From assembly GCA_017632095.1 (NCBI GenBank), contig JAGBSA010000242.1, positions 1 to 11,995 on the forward strand: 11,995 nt of DNA, written 5' to 3'. Below the pieces are notes generated by a model. The model had not been told where the DNA came from. It saw only the letters and a list, made by a program, of their open reading frames with translations, and searched no databases. This DNA comes from Bacteroidales bacterium. GTDB taxonomy: Bacteria; Bacteroidota; Bacteroidia; Bacteroidales; P3. Both the position numbers and the translations under genes were made by a program. Positions 1 through 6,261 of the stretch are shown one piece after another; positions within the stretch are counted from its first letter, which is position 1; every line of letters begins with the position of its first letter.

Positions 1-383
1 ACGATTCTTTGGCAGTGAATGTGATTGTCAATAATGTGAAAGGAGGAATAAACTCTTGCGATATTGCTTTTGATGAAGACTTATCACGTTTTAATGCGGA
101 TTATCTGCGATTGACTCAAACGGTGGCAAAGTCTTGTGAAAGCGTTTTTTTGGAAGATTATATGATTATAGGAACTTCGGCTGTTGTTGCAACAGAATTG
201 GATGCTATTGTCAATCAATACACCGATAAATTCTCAAATCCTATGCTTATGTGGGGAAAATATCGTAAGCATTTCTTCAAAACCTTATTGCCAATCTCCT
301 TTCAATTTCATCATGTGCAGATGGACGGAGGGCAGGGTGCCAGATTTTTTGAGCTATTGCAAAAAGAAATAAAGTCTTTATAA
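1..383 (+). CDS. CatA-like O-acetyltransferase, 3' end only
   Basis: The frame is open from the window edge, so the start lies upstream and only about the last 126 codons are visible. The C-terminal part matches the chloramphenicol acetyltransferase (CAT) fold family. It reads NPMLMWGKY, then LLPISFQFHHVQMDG, then RFFELLQKEI, in the same order as the CAT family's GKY, QVHHAVCDG and LQ segments. In CAT the second His of HHxxxDG is the general base and the Asp is structural; both are present here (His codon at 312-314). Known family members transfer acetyl from acetyl-CoA to a hydroxyl group, and they act as trimers with the active site at the subunit interface. Many CAT-like proteins in Bacteroidota are not proven resistance enzymes, so the acceptor cannot be stated. 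The missing N-terminus prevents assignment to a true cat clade. Stop is TAA at 381-383. Confidence 0.82.
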   Translation, partial: DSLAVNVIVNNVKGGINSCDIAFDEDLSRFNADYLRLTQTVAKSCESVFLEDYMIIGTSAVVATELDAIVNQYTDKFSNPMLMWGKYRKHFFKTLLPISFQFHHVQMDGGQGARFFELLQKEIKSL

Positions 384-418
384 AGGGAAAAAACGATAAT
401 ACATTATCCTGAATTAAC

Positions 419-502
419 AACATCAAGTTTTAGAAAAACAACTCTTTGTTTCAGAAAATTGTTTCTTGATTTCGCGATATTCTTTCTTGAATTCAGAAAA
501 TT
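419..502. repeat. Four degenerate 21-bp-phased units
   Basis: Cutting the sequence every 21 bases from 419 (419, 440, 461, 482) lines up a recurring core of the type TTTCAGAAAATT. It appears as GTTTTAGAAAAAC, GTTTCAGAAAATT, a diverged copy, and AATTCAGAAAATT. The units at 440 and 482 match at 15 of 21 positions, as do those at 461 and 482. The copies are too diverged and too closely spaced to be a CRISPR array. The same 21-base period recurs in two other spacers of the window. Confidence 0.55.
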
Positions 503-523
503 AAAACAAAGAGTTGTTTTTCT
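432..523. repeat. 20-bp perfect inverted repeat, 52-base loop
   Basis: The left arm AGAAAAACAACTCTTTGTTT (432-451) is the exact reverse complement of 504-523. The loop is 452-503. The right arm runs into a T-rich stretch (517-535), so on the plus strand this could form a long AU-rich hairpin ending transcription of the acetyltransferase. It could also be a small MITE-like element or a protein-binding palindrome. No clear flanking target duplication is visible. The identity of the arms is certain; the role is not. Confidence 0.6.
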
Positions 524-566
524 TTTATTTTTTTTCGTTGCTTCTTTCTGAAAAGTTAAAATTTTG

Positions 567-574
567 TATTTTTG
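567..574 (+). promoter_or_regulatory. Putative -7 element (TATTTTTG) for the AbrB-acyltransferase unit
   Basis: TATTTTTG fits the Bacteroidota TAnnTTTG pattern and lies 26 bases before the ATG at 601. No convincing -33 TTTG is found at the usual 19-20 base spacing, so this is weaker than the other promoters in the window. Confidence 0.4.
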
Positions 575-600
575 TGGGAAATTTCTAACTTTTCGAACTT

Positions 601-810
601 ATGCAACAGAAAGAAGAAAAATATATCTTTGGCGTAGTAAAGGTCGGAGATAAGGGGCAGATAGTAATTCCAAAAGAAGCAAGAAAGGTTTATAACATTA
701 AACCGGGTGATGCACTCCTACTTCTTGGAGACAAAAATGGAATGGCATTGGTGAAAACCGAGATATTCCAAAGTGCAATCGATGAGATAATGGAAGGAGG
801 GGCAAAATGA
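601..810 (+). CDS. AbrB/MazE/SpoVT-type DNA-binding protein
   Basis: This is a 69-residue protein with one swapped-hairpin beta-barrel domain (about residues 10-52). The core GVVKVGDKGQIVIPKEARK followed by IKPGDALLLLGDKNGMALVK is the signature of the SpoVT/AbrB domain. Such proteins bind DNA as dimers and act as transcription regulators or as antitoxins. No toxin gene is adjacent. The stop codon overlaps the start of a membrane acyltransferase (ATGA, 807-810), so the two are almost certainly co-transcribed and translationally coupled. The regulator may control its own operon, but that is inference. Domain assignment is firm; the DNA target is unknown. Confidence 0.88.
   Translation: MQQKEEKYIFGVVKVGDKGQIVIPKEARKVYNIKPGDALLLLGDKNGMALVKTEIFQSAIDEIMEGGAK
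792..802 (+). promoter_or_regulatory. Strong Shine-Dalgarno for the acyltransferase
   Basis: AGGAGG at 795-800, within GGAAGGAGGGG, ends six bases before the ATG at 807. A consensus Shine-Dalgarno is unusual here: the other genes in the window start after A-rich leaders, as is typical of Bacteroidota. It lies inside the last codons of the AbrB gene and supports the chosen acyltransferase start. Confidence 0.7.
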
Positions 811-1901
811 GAAAACATTGGTTAGATAATCTACGTTGGGTTATCGTGCTTTTGGTTTTGTTTTACCACGTTATATACTTCTATAATAATAAAGGAGTAT
901 TCGGAGGCATTGGAGGATTTGGCGGGAATCAATATCAAGATATCGTAATGTATGTTTTATATCCTTGGTTTATGATGTTAATGTTTTTAATTGCAGGAAT
1001 AAGTTCGCGATATAGTTTAGAAAAGATTTCTTCTAAACAATTCCTTGCTTCAAGAACAAGAAAACTATTAGTACCTGCAACATTAGGCTTGTTAGTTCTT
1101 CAATGGATTACGGGGTATTTTAATACTATAGCTGCAGAACAAGCAATGGGAGGTCCGCTTTTCTCGGAAGAAATGCCTGTATTGATAAAATATTTCATTT
1201 ACTCTATCTCGGGTATTGGCCCTCTTTGGTTTATACAAGACCTTTGGCTGTTTTCTATCATTCTTATCTTGATTGGCAAGATTGATAAAAAGGATAGACT
1301 ATGGCAAATGTGCGAAAAAATCAAATTTATTCCTATTATACTTTTAGGACTTTTGCTTTACGCAGGCTCATTTACGCTTATTCAAAATCCAAGAGCAGAA
1401 TCCTTTGACGGACTTTTGAATCTATATAAGCCGCTCAACTATTTAATACCTTTCTTAATGGGATATTTTGTTTTCTCTCACGACAAGGTGCAAGAGATTT
1501 TAGGGAAATATGCTTTGTATTTAATATCCATTGCCCTTATTGCTGGAACAATTCTTACGATAAGAACATTTGGACAAGACAACACCTCTCCTCAATACTT
1601 GCAAAGCCCAATGAATATTGCCTATACTTGGTTTATGATGTTGGGACTCTTAGGAGTGTTTCAGCGTTACTTTAATCACACAAATTGTTTCGCAACTTAC
1701 ATGACTAAATCAAGCTATGGATTATACATCGTTCACTATGTGGTGATAGCAAGTTTTGGATATATGTTGAAAATACATACAACGCTACCTGTGTTTGCTA
1801 TTTATGCAATACTGACAATAGCAGTGTTTGTCTTGTCTTTGCTTTTGAACGAAATATTAAGGCGTATTCCGATAGTGCGTTGGTGTGTCTTAGGACGATA
1901 A
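807..1901 (+). CDS. Acyltransferase family 3 membrane protein
   Basis: This is a 364-residue, strongly hydrophobic protein with roughly ten membrane segments. The N-terminus LDNLRWVIVLLVLFYH carries Arg10 and His21, the R-X10-H motif of acyltransferase family 3 (OafA/NodX/OpgC-like proteins). A conserved-looking basic loop, RTRKLLVPATLG, follows the second membrane segment, and GPLWFIQDLW lies at about residues 138-147. Known members move acyl groups, usually acetyl, across or at the inner membrane onto polysaccharides, peptidoglycan or small molecules. The length is typical and there is no fused SGNH domain. It is the second gene of a unit with the AbrB regulator and has its own strong Shine-Dalgarno. 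The acceptor cannot be predicted. The gene ends 4 bases before the stop of the convergent GH73 gene. Confidence 0.87.
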   Translation: MRKHWLDNLRWVIVLLVLFYHVIYFYNNKGVFGGIGGFGGNQYQDIVMYVLYPWFMMLMFLIAGISSRYSLEKISSKQFLASRTRKLLVPATLGLLVLQWITGYFNTIAAEQAMGGPLFSEEMPVLIKYFIYSISGIGPLWFIQDLWLFSIILILIGKIDKKDRLWQMCEKIKFIPIILLGLLLYAGSFTLIQNPRAESFDGLLNLYKPLNYLIPFLMGYFVFSHDKVQEILGKYALYLISIALIAGTILTIRTFGQDNTSPQYLQSPMNIAYTWFMMLGLLGVFQRYFNHTNCFATYMTKSSYGLYIVHYVVIASFGYMLKIHTTLPVFAIYAILTIAVFVLSLLLNEILRRIPIVRWCVLGR

Positions 1902-1915
1902 TCAACTATCGTTTT
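1892..1915 (+). terminator. Small hairpin over two convergent stop codons
   Basis: ACGATA (1895-1900) pairs with TATCGT (1907-1912) around a 6-base loop. Two G-T pairs and an A-T pair can extend the stem, and TTTT follows on the plus strand. The stem overlaps the TAA of the acyltransferase (1899-1901) and the stop of the opposing gene (1906-1908). It could end plus-strand transcription. It is short and AT-rich, so confidence is limited. Confidence 0.4.
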
Positions 1916-2679
1916 CCAAAAAGGGTTTTACGGTATCTTGCAGGCTTGATAAATGATGCCTCAGTACACCTTTCTGCCCAATATTCCGAAAGTGTGTAAC
2001 GTTCGTAAGGTCTGCGATGGGGGTTAAAGCCGTGATGGTGATGTCTGTTATGCGAATGTTTGGAAATATCTTCTTGTTCAACGACTTCTATATCTTGATT
2101 TTGTTCTTGCGATTCTTCTGTTTGCTCATCGTTTAAGGCTATTTGTTCTGAGTTGTTGCCAAGTGTATCATAATGAGATAAGTCTTGAAGGTTGTATCTC
2201 TCTATCAAGTCGGTAAGCAATTGAGGATATTTCGGATTAGTTGCATAACCTGCTTGTTTCAATCCTTCTGCCCAACCCTTGTAGTCGGTGATTTCCAATT
2301 CGAACAGGTCGGCATAACGTTTCTTTTTCAAAAATAGAGAATGGTCTTTGAAGGATTCCTCAACCGATGGATAGACTCTAAAACAATCATTCTTTTTATC
2401 ATCGTCTTTATAGAACTTTTCGCCTTCCCAATTATGACATTTGATTCCAAAGTGATTGTTCGCCTCTCTTGCCAGTAGGCTTGTTCCGCTTGCAGATTCC
2501 AAGATTCCTTGTGCCAAAGTTATGCAAGCAGGAATCTTATATTCTTTTTCGTGTTGCAAAGCTAAGTTTTTGTACTTCATTATGTAATCCACAGCCTTTG
2601 GGTCTTGTTGTGCAAGTACACCAAAGTTAATAAATGTAAGGACTATTCCGCTAAAAATAAAACAAAACCTTTTAAGCAT
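1906..2679 (-). CDS. Secreted GH73 (FlgJ-like) N-acetylglucosaminidase with His-rich tail
   Basis: This 257-residue protein starts at the ATG at 2677-2679. An upstream TTG at 2712 is in frame but lies in the predicted -7 element. Residues 1-24 form a signal peptide (basic start, hydrophobic core, ending near VLAQQ). Residues about 30-165 match the GH73 glucosaminidase domain: IPACITLAQGILESASGTS with the catalytic Glu at about residue 61, NNHFGIKC, FRVYPSVEESFKDHSLFL, RYADLF, GWAEGLKQAGYATNPKYPQLL. Such enzymes cleave the glycan strands of peptidoglycan in the periplasm or at the cell surface. Many Bacteroidota relatives carry a C-terminal LysM domain; none is seen here. The tail is a Gln/Glu-rich linker, then a His cluster (HSHNRHHHH, about residues 208-216) and a basic end. 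The His-rich tail may bind metal, which is inference. Confidence 0.88.
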   Translation of the reverse strand: MLKRFCFIFSGIVLTFINFGVLAQQDPKAVDYIMKYKNLALQHEKEYKIPACITLAQGILESASGTSLLAREANNHFGIKCHNWEGEKFYKDDDKKNDCFRVYPSVEESFKDHSLFLKKKRYADLFELEITDYKGWAEGLKQAGYATNPKYPQLLTDLIERYNLQDLSHYDTLGNNSEQIALNDEQTEESQEQNQDIEVVEQEDISKHSHNRHHHHGFNPHRRPYERYTLSEYWAERCTEASFIKPARYRKTLFGKR

Positions 2680-2709
2680 TCTTTTCTTTTTTTTATATAT
2701 TTGCAGTTG

Positions 2710-2717
2710 CAAAGGTA
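2710..2717 (-). promoter_or_regulatory. -7 element (TACCTTTG) for the GH73 gene
   Basis: Read on the minus strand, 2717-2710 is TACCTTTG, a perfect TAnnTTTG, 30 bases before the ATG at 2679. No clear -33 TTTG is visible at the normal spacing. Transcription starting just downstream of it excludes the TTG at 2712 as the start codon. Confidence 0.55.
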
Positions 2718-2740
2718 ATATTTTTTTGGTTAGTCTTTGT

Positions 2741-2772
2741 TTTGAGAGTAATTAAACTTTGAACTATATTTG
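2741..2772 (+). promoter_or_regulatory. Bacteroidota promoter for the Tyr/His-rich protein operon
   Basis: TTTG (2741-2744) and TATATTTG (2765-2772) are separated by 20 bases, matching the -33/-7 arrangement of the Bacteroidota primary sigma factor. The start codon is at 2809, leaving a leader of about 30 bases. The promoter faces away from that of the GH73 gene, so this short spacer is a divergent control region. Confidence 0.75.
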
Positions 2773-2808
2773 CTGTCAAATATTAAAATTTATTAAAACT
2801 TTGATATT

Positions 2809-4257
2809 ATGAAACGTTTTAGAAAAATCTTATTAAGCTTAGCCGTTTTATTCACAAGCTTAGCTGTAGTAGAAGAATCTTTTGCACATGATTGCTTCAG
2901 ATCTCCTTCTTCAAAGAAATCAACTGCAAGAAACATCATCAATAAAACAGCTTATGTTATTGATCAAGCCTATGATGTGGTTCATTTTTACAACTATTGG
3001 ACTAATACATATCTTTCAAAAGCGGTTTACTATAACGAATACGCTCAAAAGAAGTATCGTAACCGAGCTTACAATAGTGCAATCAACTATTCTCTAAGGG
3101 CGAGAGAGTATGCTCTATACGTATTAGACAATTGCGATGACTACTGGGAGTTTTTCTATTACACATATTACGGTTGGAGTCATTTGTATGGATATAATCC
3201 TTCTTTCGCTTATGCTCACGGATACAGAAATGGCTATTATGATGGTTACTATGCGGCTTACTGTCACAGACATCATCACGATTATAGACACGATCCTCAC
3301 TACAGACCAAACGGTCGCTACCACGAATACAACCATGGTCATCATACAAAGGGAGGTGCAGTAATCGGACGCGGAAACACAGGTACTATAACCACCAACA
3401 ACAATGGCGGAACAGTAACTCGTCCAGGTTTTGTGCCATCAAAAAGTGTTGAATCAGGAAACTATAAGAACTTAAACTTGGCAGAGTACTTCTCAGACGA
3501 GGAAGTATCAATGTTGAAAGATATTCCAAACGAAACAAACTTGGAAACAGATTTCAAAAAAGAGAATCCTAATGTAACATTCAACGACAAGGCTTTATCA
3601 ACCAACAAAGCTATAATGGAAAGAAACAAAGCCAAGTCTGAAGAGTTTGCAAAGGAAACTAAGAATACAAATAAGAGTATCTTAATAGAGAAACCTACAA
3701 AAATAACTTCAGGAGCCAAAGAACTAAACAAGGGTAACAACAAGGAAAATTCAAAAGACAAAGAATTTAATCGCGAAACCAAGCCTACAACTACAATAAA
3801 CAAAGAATTGGATTCAAATAAAGATTCAAACAAACCATTACCTAAACCAGCTAAAAACAGTAATTCAAATGTAACAAATTTTGAAAAAGAAGCTTCTAAA
3901 GGCAATTTCTCAAATCCTGAAAAGAAGAATAACAACAACGATAGCAAGGAGTTAAAAGGAGCGATAAACGATGACAAAAAAGCTATTAATAATGGTAGCA
4001 AGACTGAAAAGGAAGTTTCAAAACCTGAAAGCAAGCCTGCAAAAAATACAAACGTAGGTAAAAATAAGGAGACAAAGAAAGAAAAATCGTATAATAACAA
4101 TAAGAGTAAAAATAACAAGTCTTCTAAGTCTTCAAAGTCAGTAAACAGTTCTTCAAAAACAAAAAATAGTTCTTCAAAAACAAAAACCGGCTCTGCAAAA
4201 CAAACAAAAGCTCCAAGCAGTTCAAGCAAAAGAAGTTCTAAAACTCTTTCAAGATAA
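2809..4257 (+). CDS. Secreted Tyr/His-rich protein with long Lys/Asn/Ser tail, unknown function
   Basis: This is a 482-residue protein of no family I can name. Residues 1-26 form a signal peptide (KILLSLAVLFTSLAVV core, cleavage near SFA-HD). Residues about 40-108 look helical and rich in Tyr, Ala and Asn (YNSAINYSLRAREYALYVL) and could form a TPR-like hairpin pair. Residues 112-180 are extreme in Tyr, Gly and His (GYYDGYYAAYCHRHHHDYRH, then HEYNHGHHTKGG). A Gly/Thr/Asn stretch (181-205) leads to a short ordered-looking segment (about 210-260, LNLAEYFSDEEVSMLKDIP). From about 265 to the end the protein is low-complexity Lys/Asn/Ser/Glu and ends in Ser/Lys runs, so it is very basic and probably disordered. 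A surface or matrix-associated role fits the composition but is inference. It is in an operon with the DUF4139 gene 8 bases downstream. Confidence 0.8.
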   Translation: MKRFRKILLSLAVLFTSLAVVEESFAHDCFRSPSSKKSTARNIINKTAYVIDQAYDVVHFYNYWTNTYLSKAVYYNEYAQKKYRNRAYNSAINYSLRAREYALYVLDNCDDYWEFFYYTYYGWSHLYGYNPSFAYAHGYRNGYYDGYYAAYCHRHHHDYRHDPHYRPNGRYHEYNHGHHTKGGAVIGRGNTGTITTNNNGGTVTRPGFVPSKSVESGNYKNLNLAEYFSDEEVSMLKDIPNETNLETDFKKENPNVTFNDKALSTNKAIMERNKAKSEEFAKETKNTNKSILIEKPTKITSGAKELNKGNNKENSKDKEFNRETKPTTTINKELDSNKDSNKPLPKPAKNSNSNVTNFEKEASKGNFSNPEKKNNNNDSKELKGAINDDKKAINNGSKTEKEVSKPESKPAKNTNVGKNKETKKEKSYNNNKSKNNKSSKSSKSVNSSSKTKNSSSKTKTGSAKQTKAPSSSSKRSSKTLSR

Positions 4258-4265
4258 TTCCAAAT

Positions 4266-5945
4266 ATGAAAAAGATATGGTTAATGCTTGTGGCTGTGAT
4301 TTATTGCAGCCACTTGCAAGCCCAAGAAATCAAAAGAGCCGTAACAGATAATGTTACGGTTTATTTTAATGGTGGGTTGATAGAAAAGCATCTTACAGTC
4401 AATTTGAAGAAAGGCGACAACACTCTGATTCTCGAAGGAAATAGTCCTATGCTTTGGGAAAGAAGCGTGCAATTTGAAGCAAATGACGATTTTATGCTTA
4501 CTGATTTCAATATTGTTTCTGCTTTCAATACCGACTTAAGCTCCTACGAAGAGTCGCTTTCACCCAAAGACAGAATTCAATACAAGAAATTGAACGACAC
4601 TATTGCACGATTGAAAGATGATTTGAAAGTTGCAAAGGATTATCAGAGTGTTCTAAAAAAGGAATCGGCTACTTTGTCGGCTTTGAAGTTGTTCAGCAAT
4701 CCTCAAAGTCAAGATTCATTGGCTGAAATCAAAGCTACATTGGACTATTTCCGCTCTAAGATGAGTGAAATCACCAAAGAGGAAATCAAAAACAACAGAA
4801 AGATAGAGCAAATCACCAAATCATTAAAAGAACAAGAGCATTTGTTGGCTGTTCTTAAAGAACGCTATTCTTATCTAGACACTCAAACGTCGTTAAGAAA
4901 GACTCAGAGCCGCATAATCGCCAACATATATGCTGAAAAAGATATTCCATCTGCACTAATCAAATATTCCTATGTGGTAGGCAATGTTTTCTGGGAACCG
5001 TCTTACGATGTGAAAATTTCTTCCGAAAATGACGATGTCCTATTTGTGCTAAAAGCTAGGCTGACAAATAATTCTGCAGAAGATTGGCTTGATGTTAATT
5101 TAACCTTTGCAGGAGAGGAGATTGGTAATGAAAGTCAGGTTGGAGTGTTATCTCCAAACAATATCAAGAATCTTGCAAACAATAATTTGCGTTCTAATTC
5201 TACTGTGTTAAAATCTAAAAACATAGGTTCGGTTTCTATAACAGAGGAAATGGAAGAGCAAGAAGAGTCGTTTGCTATTGCAGATCGTCTCATATCTAAT
5301 TATACTGCACAAACAAGTGCTACAAATGGTTTGATGGGACAAGCATATACACTTGGACATAAACATACTATCAAAAGCAATGGCAGTAACAAGACCATAG
5401 CTCTGACAACCAATGTAGCGAAGATGAGTTATAGCTATATTATAAAGCCAAAACTTTCTTCCAAGGCTTATTTGCAGGCGATGGTTGCAGATTGGCAAAA
5501 GTTGGGACTTACAGATGCTCCGGCATATGTTTATTTTGATAATAAGATGTCGGGAGAAACTCTTCTTGTTCCTTCAGAAACTCAAACCGACACTTTGAGT
5601 CTATCGCTTGGAGCAGACAAACGCATCTCTGTAAACAGAAGAGTGAACAAGACAACGCCAAAGAAAACTTCTATGATAGGCAAAGAGGTGGAAACAATCG
5701 TAGAGGTGAGTATGCAAATCAAGAATAATAGTTTGAGAGAGGTCGAATTGGATATAGAGGATCAAATTCCGGTGAGCGACGATGTGAACATAAAGATAAA
5801 AGCCTTGGATTTGCAAGCTGCGGATTACGATTCTGTAAGTGGTAAACTACAATGGAAAAAACGACTTAAAGCGGGCGAGAGTCTAAACTTGAAAATAAGA
5901 TACTCAGTTTTATATCCAAAAGATTATGTCTTGAATTTAGATTAA
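4266..5945 (+). CDS. DUF4139 domain protein (mucoidy inhibitor MuiA-like)
   Basis: This is a 559-residue secreted protein. Residues 1-19 are a signal peptide ending in LQAQ. Residues about 22-105 match the N-terminal DUF4140 pattern (VTVYFNGGLIEKHLTVNLKKGDNTLILEG). A charged coiled coil follows (about 100-215). The DUF4139 region spans about 225-557: YSYVVGNVFWEPSYDVKI, LTNNSAEDWLDVNLTFA, then YTLGHKHTIKSNG, and near the end IEDQIPVSDDVNIKIKALD, GKLQWKKRLKAGESLNLKIRYSVLYPKDY. The order and length are typical of the family. The biochemical function is not known; the name comes from a gene affecting mucoid growth. It sits 8 bases after the Tyr/His-rich protein gene without a promoter of its own and is followed by a strong terminator, so the two form a two-gene operon. 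Confidence 0.88.
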   Translation: MKKIWLMLVAVIYCSHLQAQEIKRAVTDNVTVYFNGGLIEKHLTVNLKKGDNTLILEGNSPMLWERSVQFEANDDFMLTDFNIVSAFNTDLSSYEESLSPKDRIQYKKLNDTIARLKDDLKVAKDYQSVLKKESATLSALKLFSNPQSQDSLAEIKATLDYFRSKMSEITKEEIKNNRKIEQITKSLKEQEHLLAVLKERYSYLDTQTSLRKTQSRIIANIYAEKDIPSALIKYSYVVGNVFWEPSYDVKISSENDDVLFVLKARLTNNSAEDWLDVNLTFAGEEIGNESQVGVLSPNNIKNLANNNLRSNSTVLKSKNIGSVSITEEMEEQEESFAIADRLISNYTAQTSATNGLMGQAYTLGHKHTIKSNGSNKTIALTTNVAKMSYSYIIKPKLSSKAYLQAMVADWQKLGLTDAPAYVYFDNKMSGETLLVPSETQTDTLSLSLGADKRISVNRRVNKTTPKKTSMIGKEVETIVEVSMQIKNNSLREVELDIEDQIPVSDDVNIKIKALDLQAADYDSVSGKLQWKKRLKAGESLNLKIRYSVLYPKDYVLNLD

Positions 5946-6007
5946 GGTTTTAAGAAAAGGTATAATTATTAAGCCTTAATTAAGTATCTGAAATTAAATA
6001 ATAAATT

Positions 6008-6056
6008 AGCGAGGATTCATTTCAGTAATTCGAAATAAGTCCTCGCTTTTGTTTTC
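6008..6056 (+). terminator. Rho-independent terminator of the DUF4139 operon
   Basis: AGCGAGGA (6008-6015) pairs with TCCTCGCT (6040-6047). The stem can continue through a G-T and a T-A pair and, after one mismatch, ATTTC/GAAAT, closing on an 8-base loop. TTTTGTTTTC follows. It lies about 60 bases after the DUF4139 stop. Confidence 0.82.
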
Positions 6057-6058
6057 TC

Positions 6059-6163
6059 TTGAATTCGCTATCATTGAAACTTCGTTTTAATTTTTTCTTT
6101 TTTGATTTTAAGAAAATGAATCTTCGTTTTAATTTTCTAGATCTTCGTTTCGTTGAACAGAAT
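6059..6163. repeat. 21-bp-phased T-tract repeat block
   Basis: CTTCGTTTTAATTTT occurs at 6080-6094 and again at 6122-6136, exactly 42 bases apart. A shorter copy, CTTCGTTT, starts at 6143, exactly 21 bases later. The missing phase position (6101) holds a diverged copy, TTTGATTTTAA. The unit at 6080 matches the unit at 9376, in another spacer, at 19 of 21 positions. TCTTGAATTC at 6057-6066 also occurs at 485-494. Confidence 0.65.
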
Positions 6164-6184
6164 GGATAAAATATTCGTCTGAAC

Positions 6185-6215
6185 TTTGTGGGTTGAATAT
6201 TATTTTTTAACTTTG
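6185..6215 (+). promoter_or_regulatory. dnaX promoter
   Basis: TTTG (6185-6188) and TAACTTTG (6208-6215) are separated by 19 bases, fitting the Bacteroidota -33/-7 pattern. The leader to the ATG at 6262 is about 40 bases. Confidence 0.72.
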
Positions 6216-6261
6216 CAGACAAATAATCCCAAGACGGATATAGCAATTAAAGATTAACGTT

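Larger units (their letters stand above)
384..600. other. Intergenic spacer with phased repeats, inverted repeat and promoter
   Basis: This 217-base gap holds no credible gene. It contains a set of degenerate 21-bp-phased units (419-502), a 20-bp inverted repeat with a 52-base loop (432-523), a T-rich stretch (517-535), and a -7-like element at 567-574 serving the next gene. The phased units and the inverted repeat overlap. Confidence 0.7.
5946..6261. other. Intergenic spacer with terminator, phased repeats and dnaX promoter
   Basis: This 316-base gap has no credible gene on either strand. In order it holds an AT-rich stretch with a small palindrome (ATTAAG-C-CTTAAT), the terminator of the DUF4139 operon, a block of 21-bp-phased T-tract repeats, and the dnaX promoter with its leader. 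Confidence 0.7.

Noticed and set aside
419..502. CRISPR array suggested by regular repeats.
   Set aside because: The 21-base period has no distinct spacers, the units are degenerate, and no cas genes are nearby.
807..1901. Toxin partner for the AbrB-like protein, as in toxin-antitoxin pairs.
   Set aside because: The adjacent gene is a roughly ten-helix membrane acyltransferase with the R-X10-H motif, not a toxin.
2680..2712. Longer GH73 start at TTG 2712, adding 11 residues (MQLQIYKKKKR).
   Set aside because: The TTG lies in the predicted -7 element TACCTTTG, so it would not be on the transcript. The extension would also put a basic, uncharacteristic stretch in front of a normal signal peptide.
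3462..4229. 255-codon open frame on the minus strand, rich in Leu and Phe.
   Set aside because: It is the antisense of the Lys/Asn/Ser low-complexity tail of the plus-strand gene. AAA/AAG/TCT codons read backwards give Phe/Leu/Arg without stops. No family match or promoter is seen.
6022..6246. 74-codon minus-strand frame, very Lys/Arg-rich.
   Set aside because: It arises from reading the T-rich phased repeats backwards. It covers the terminator and the dnaX promoter and has no protein-like composition.
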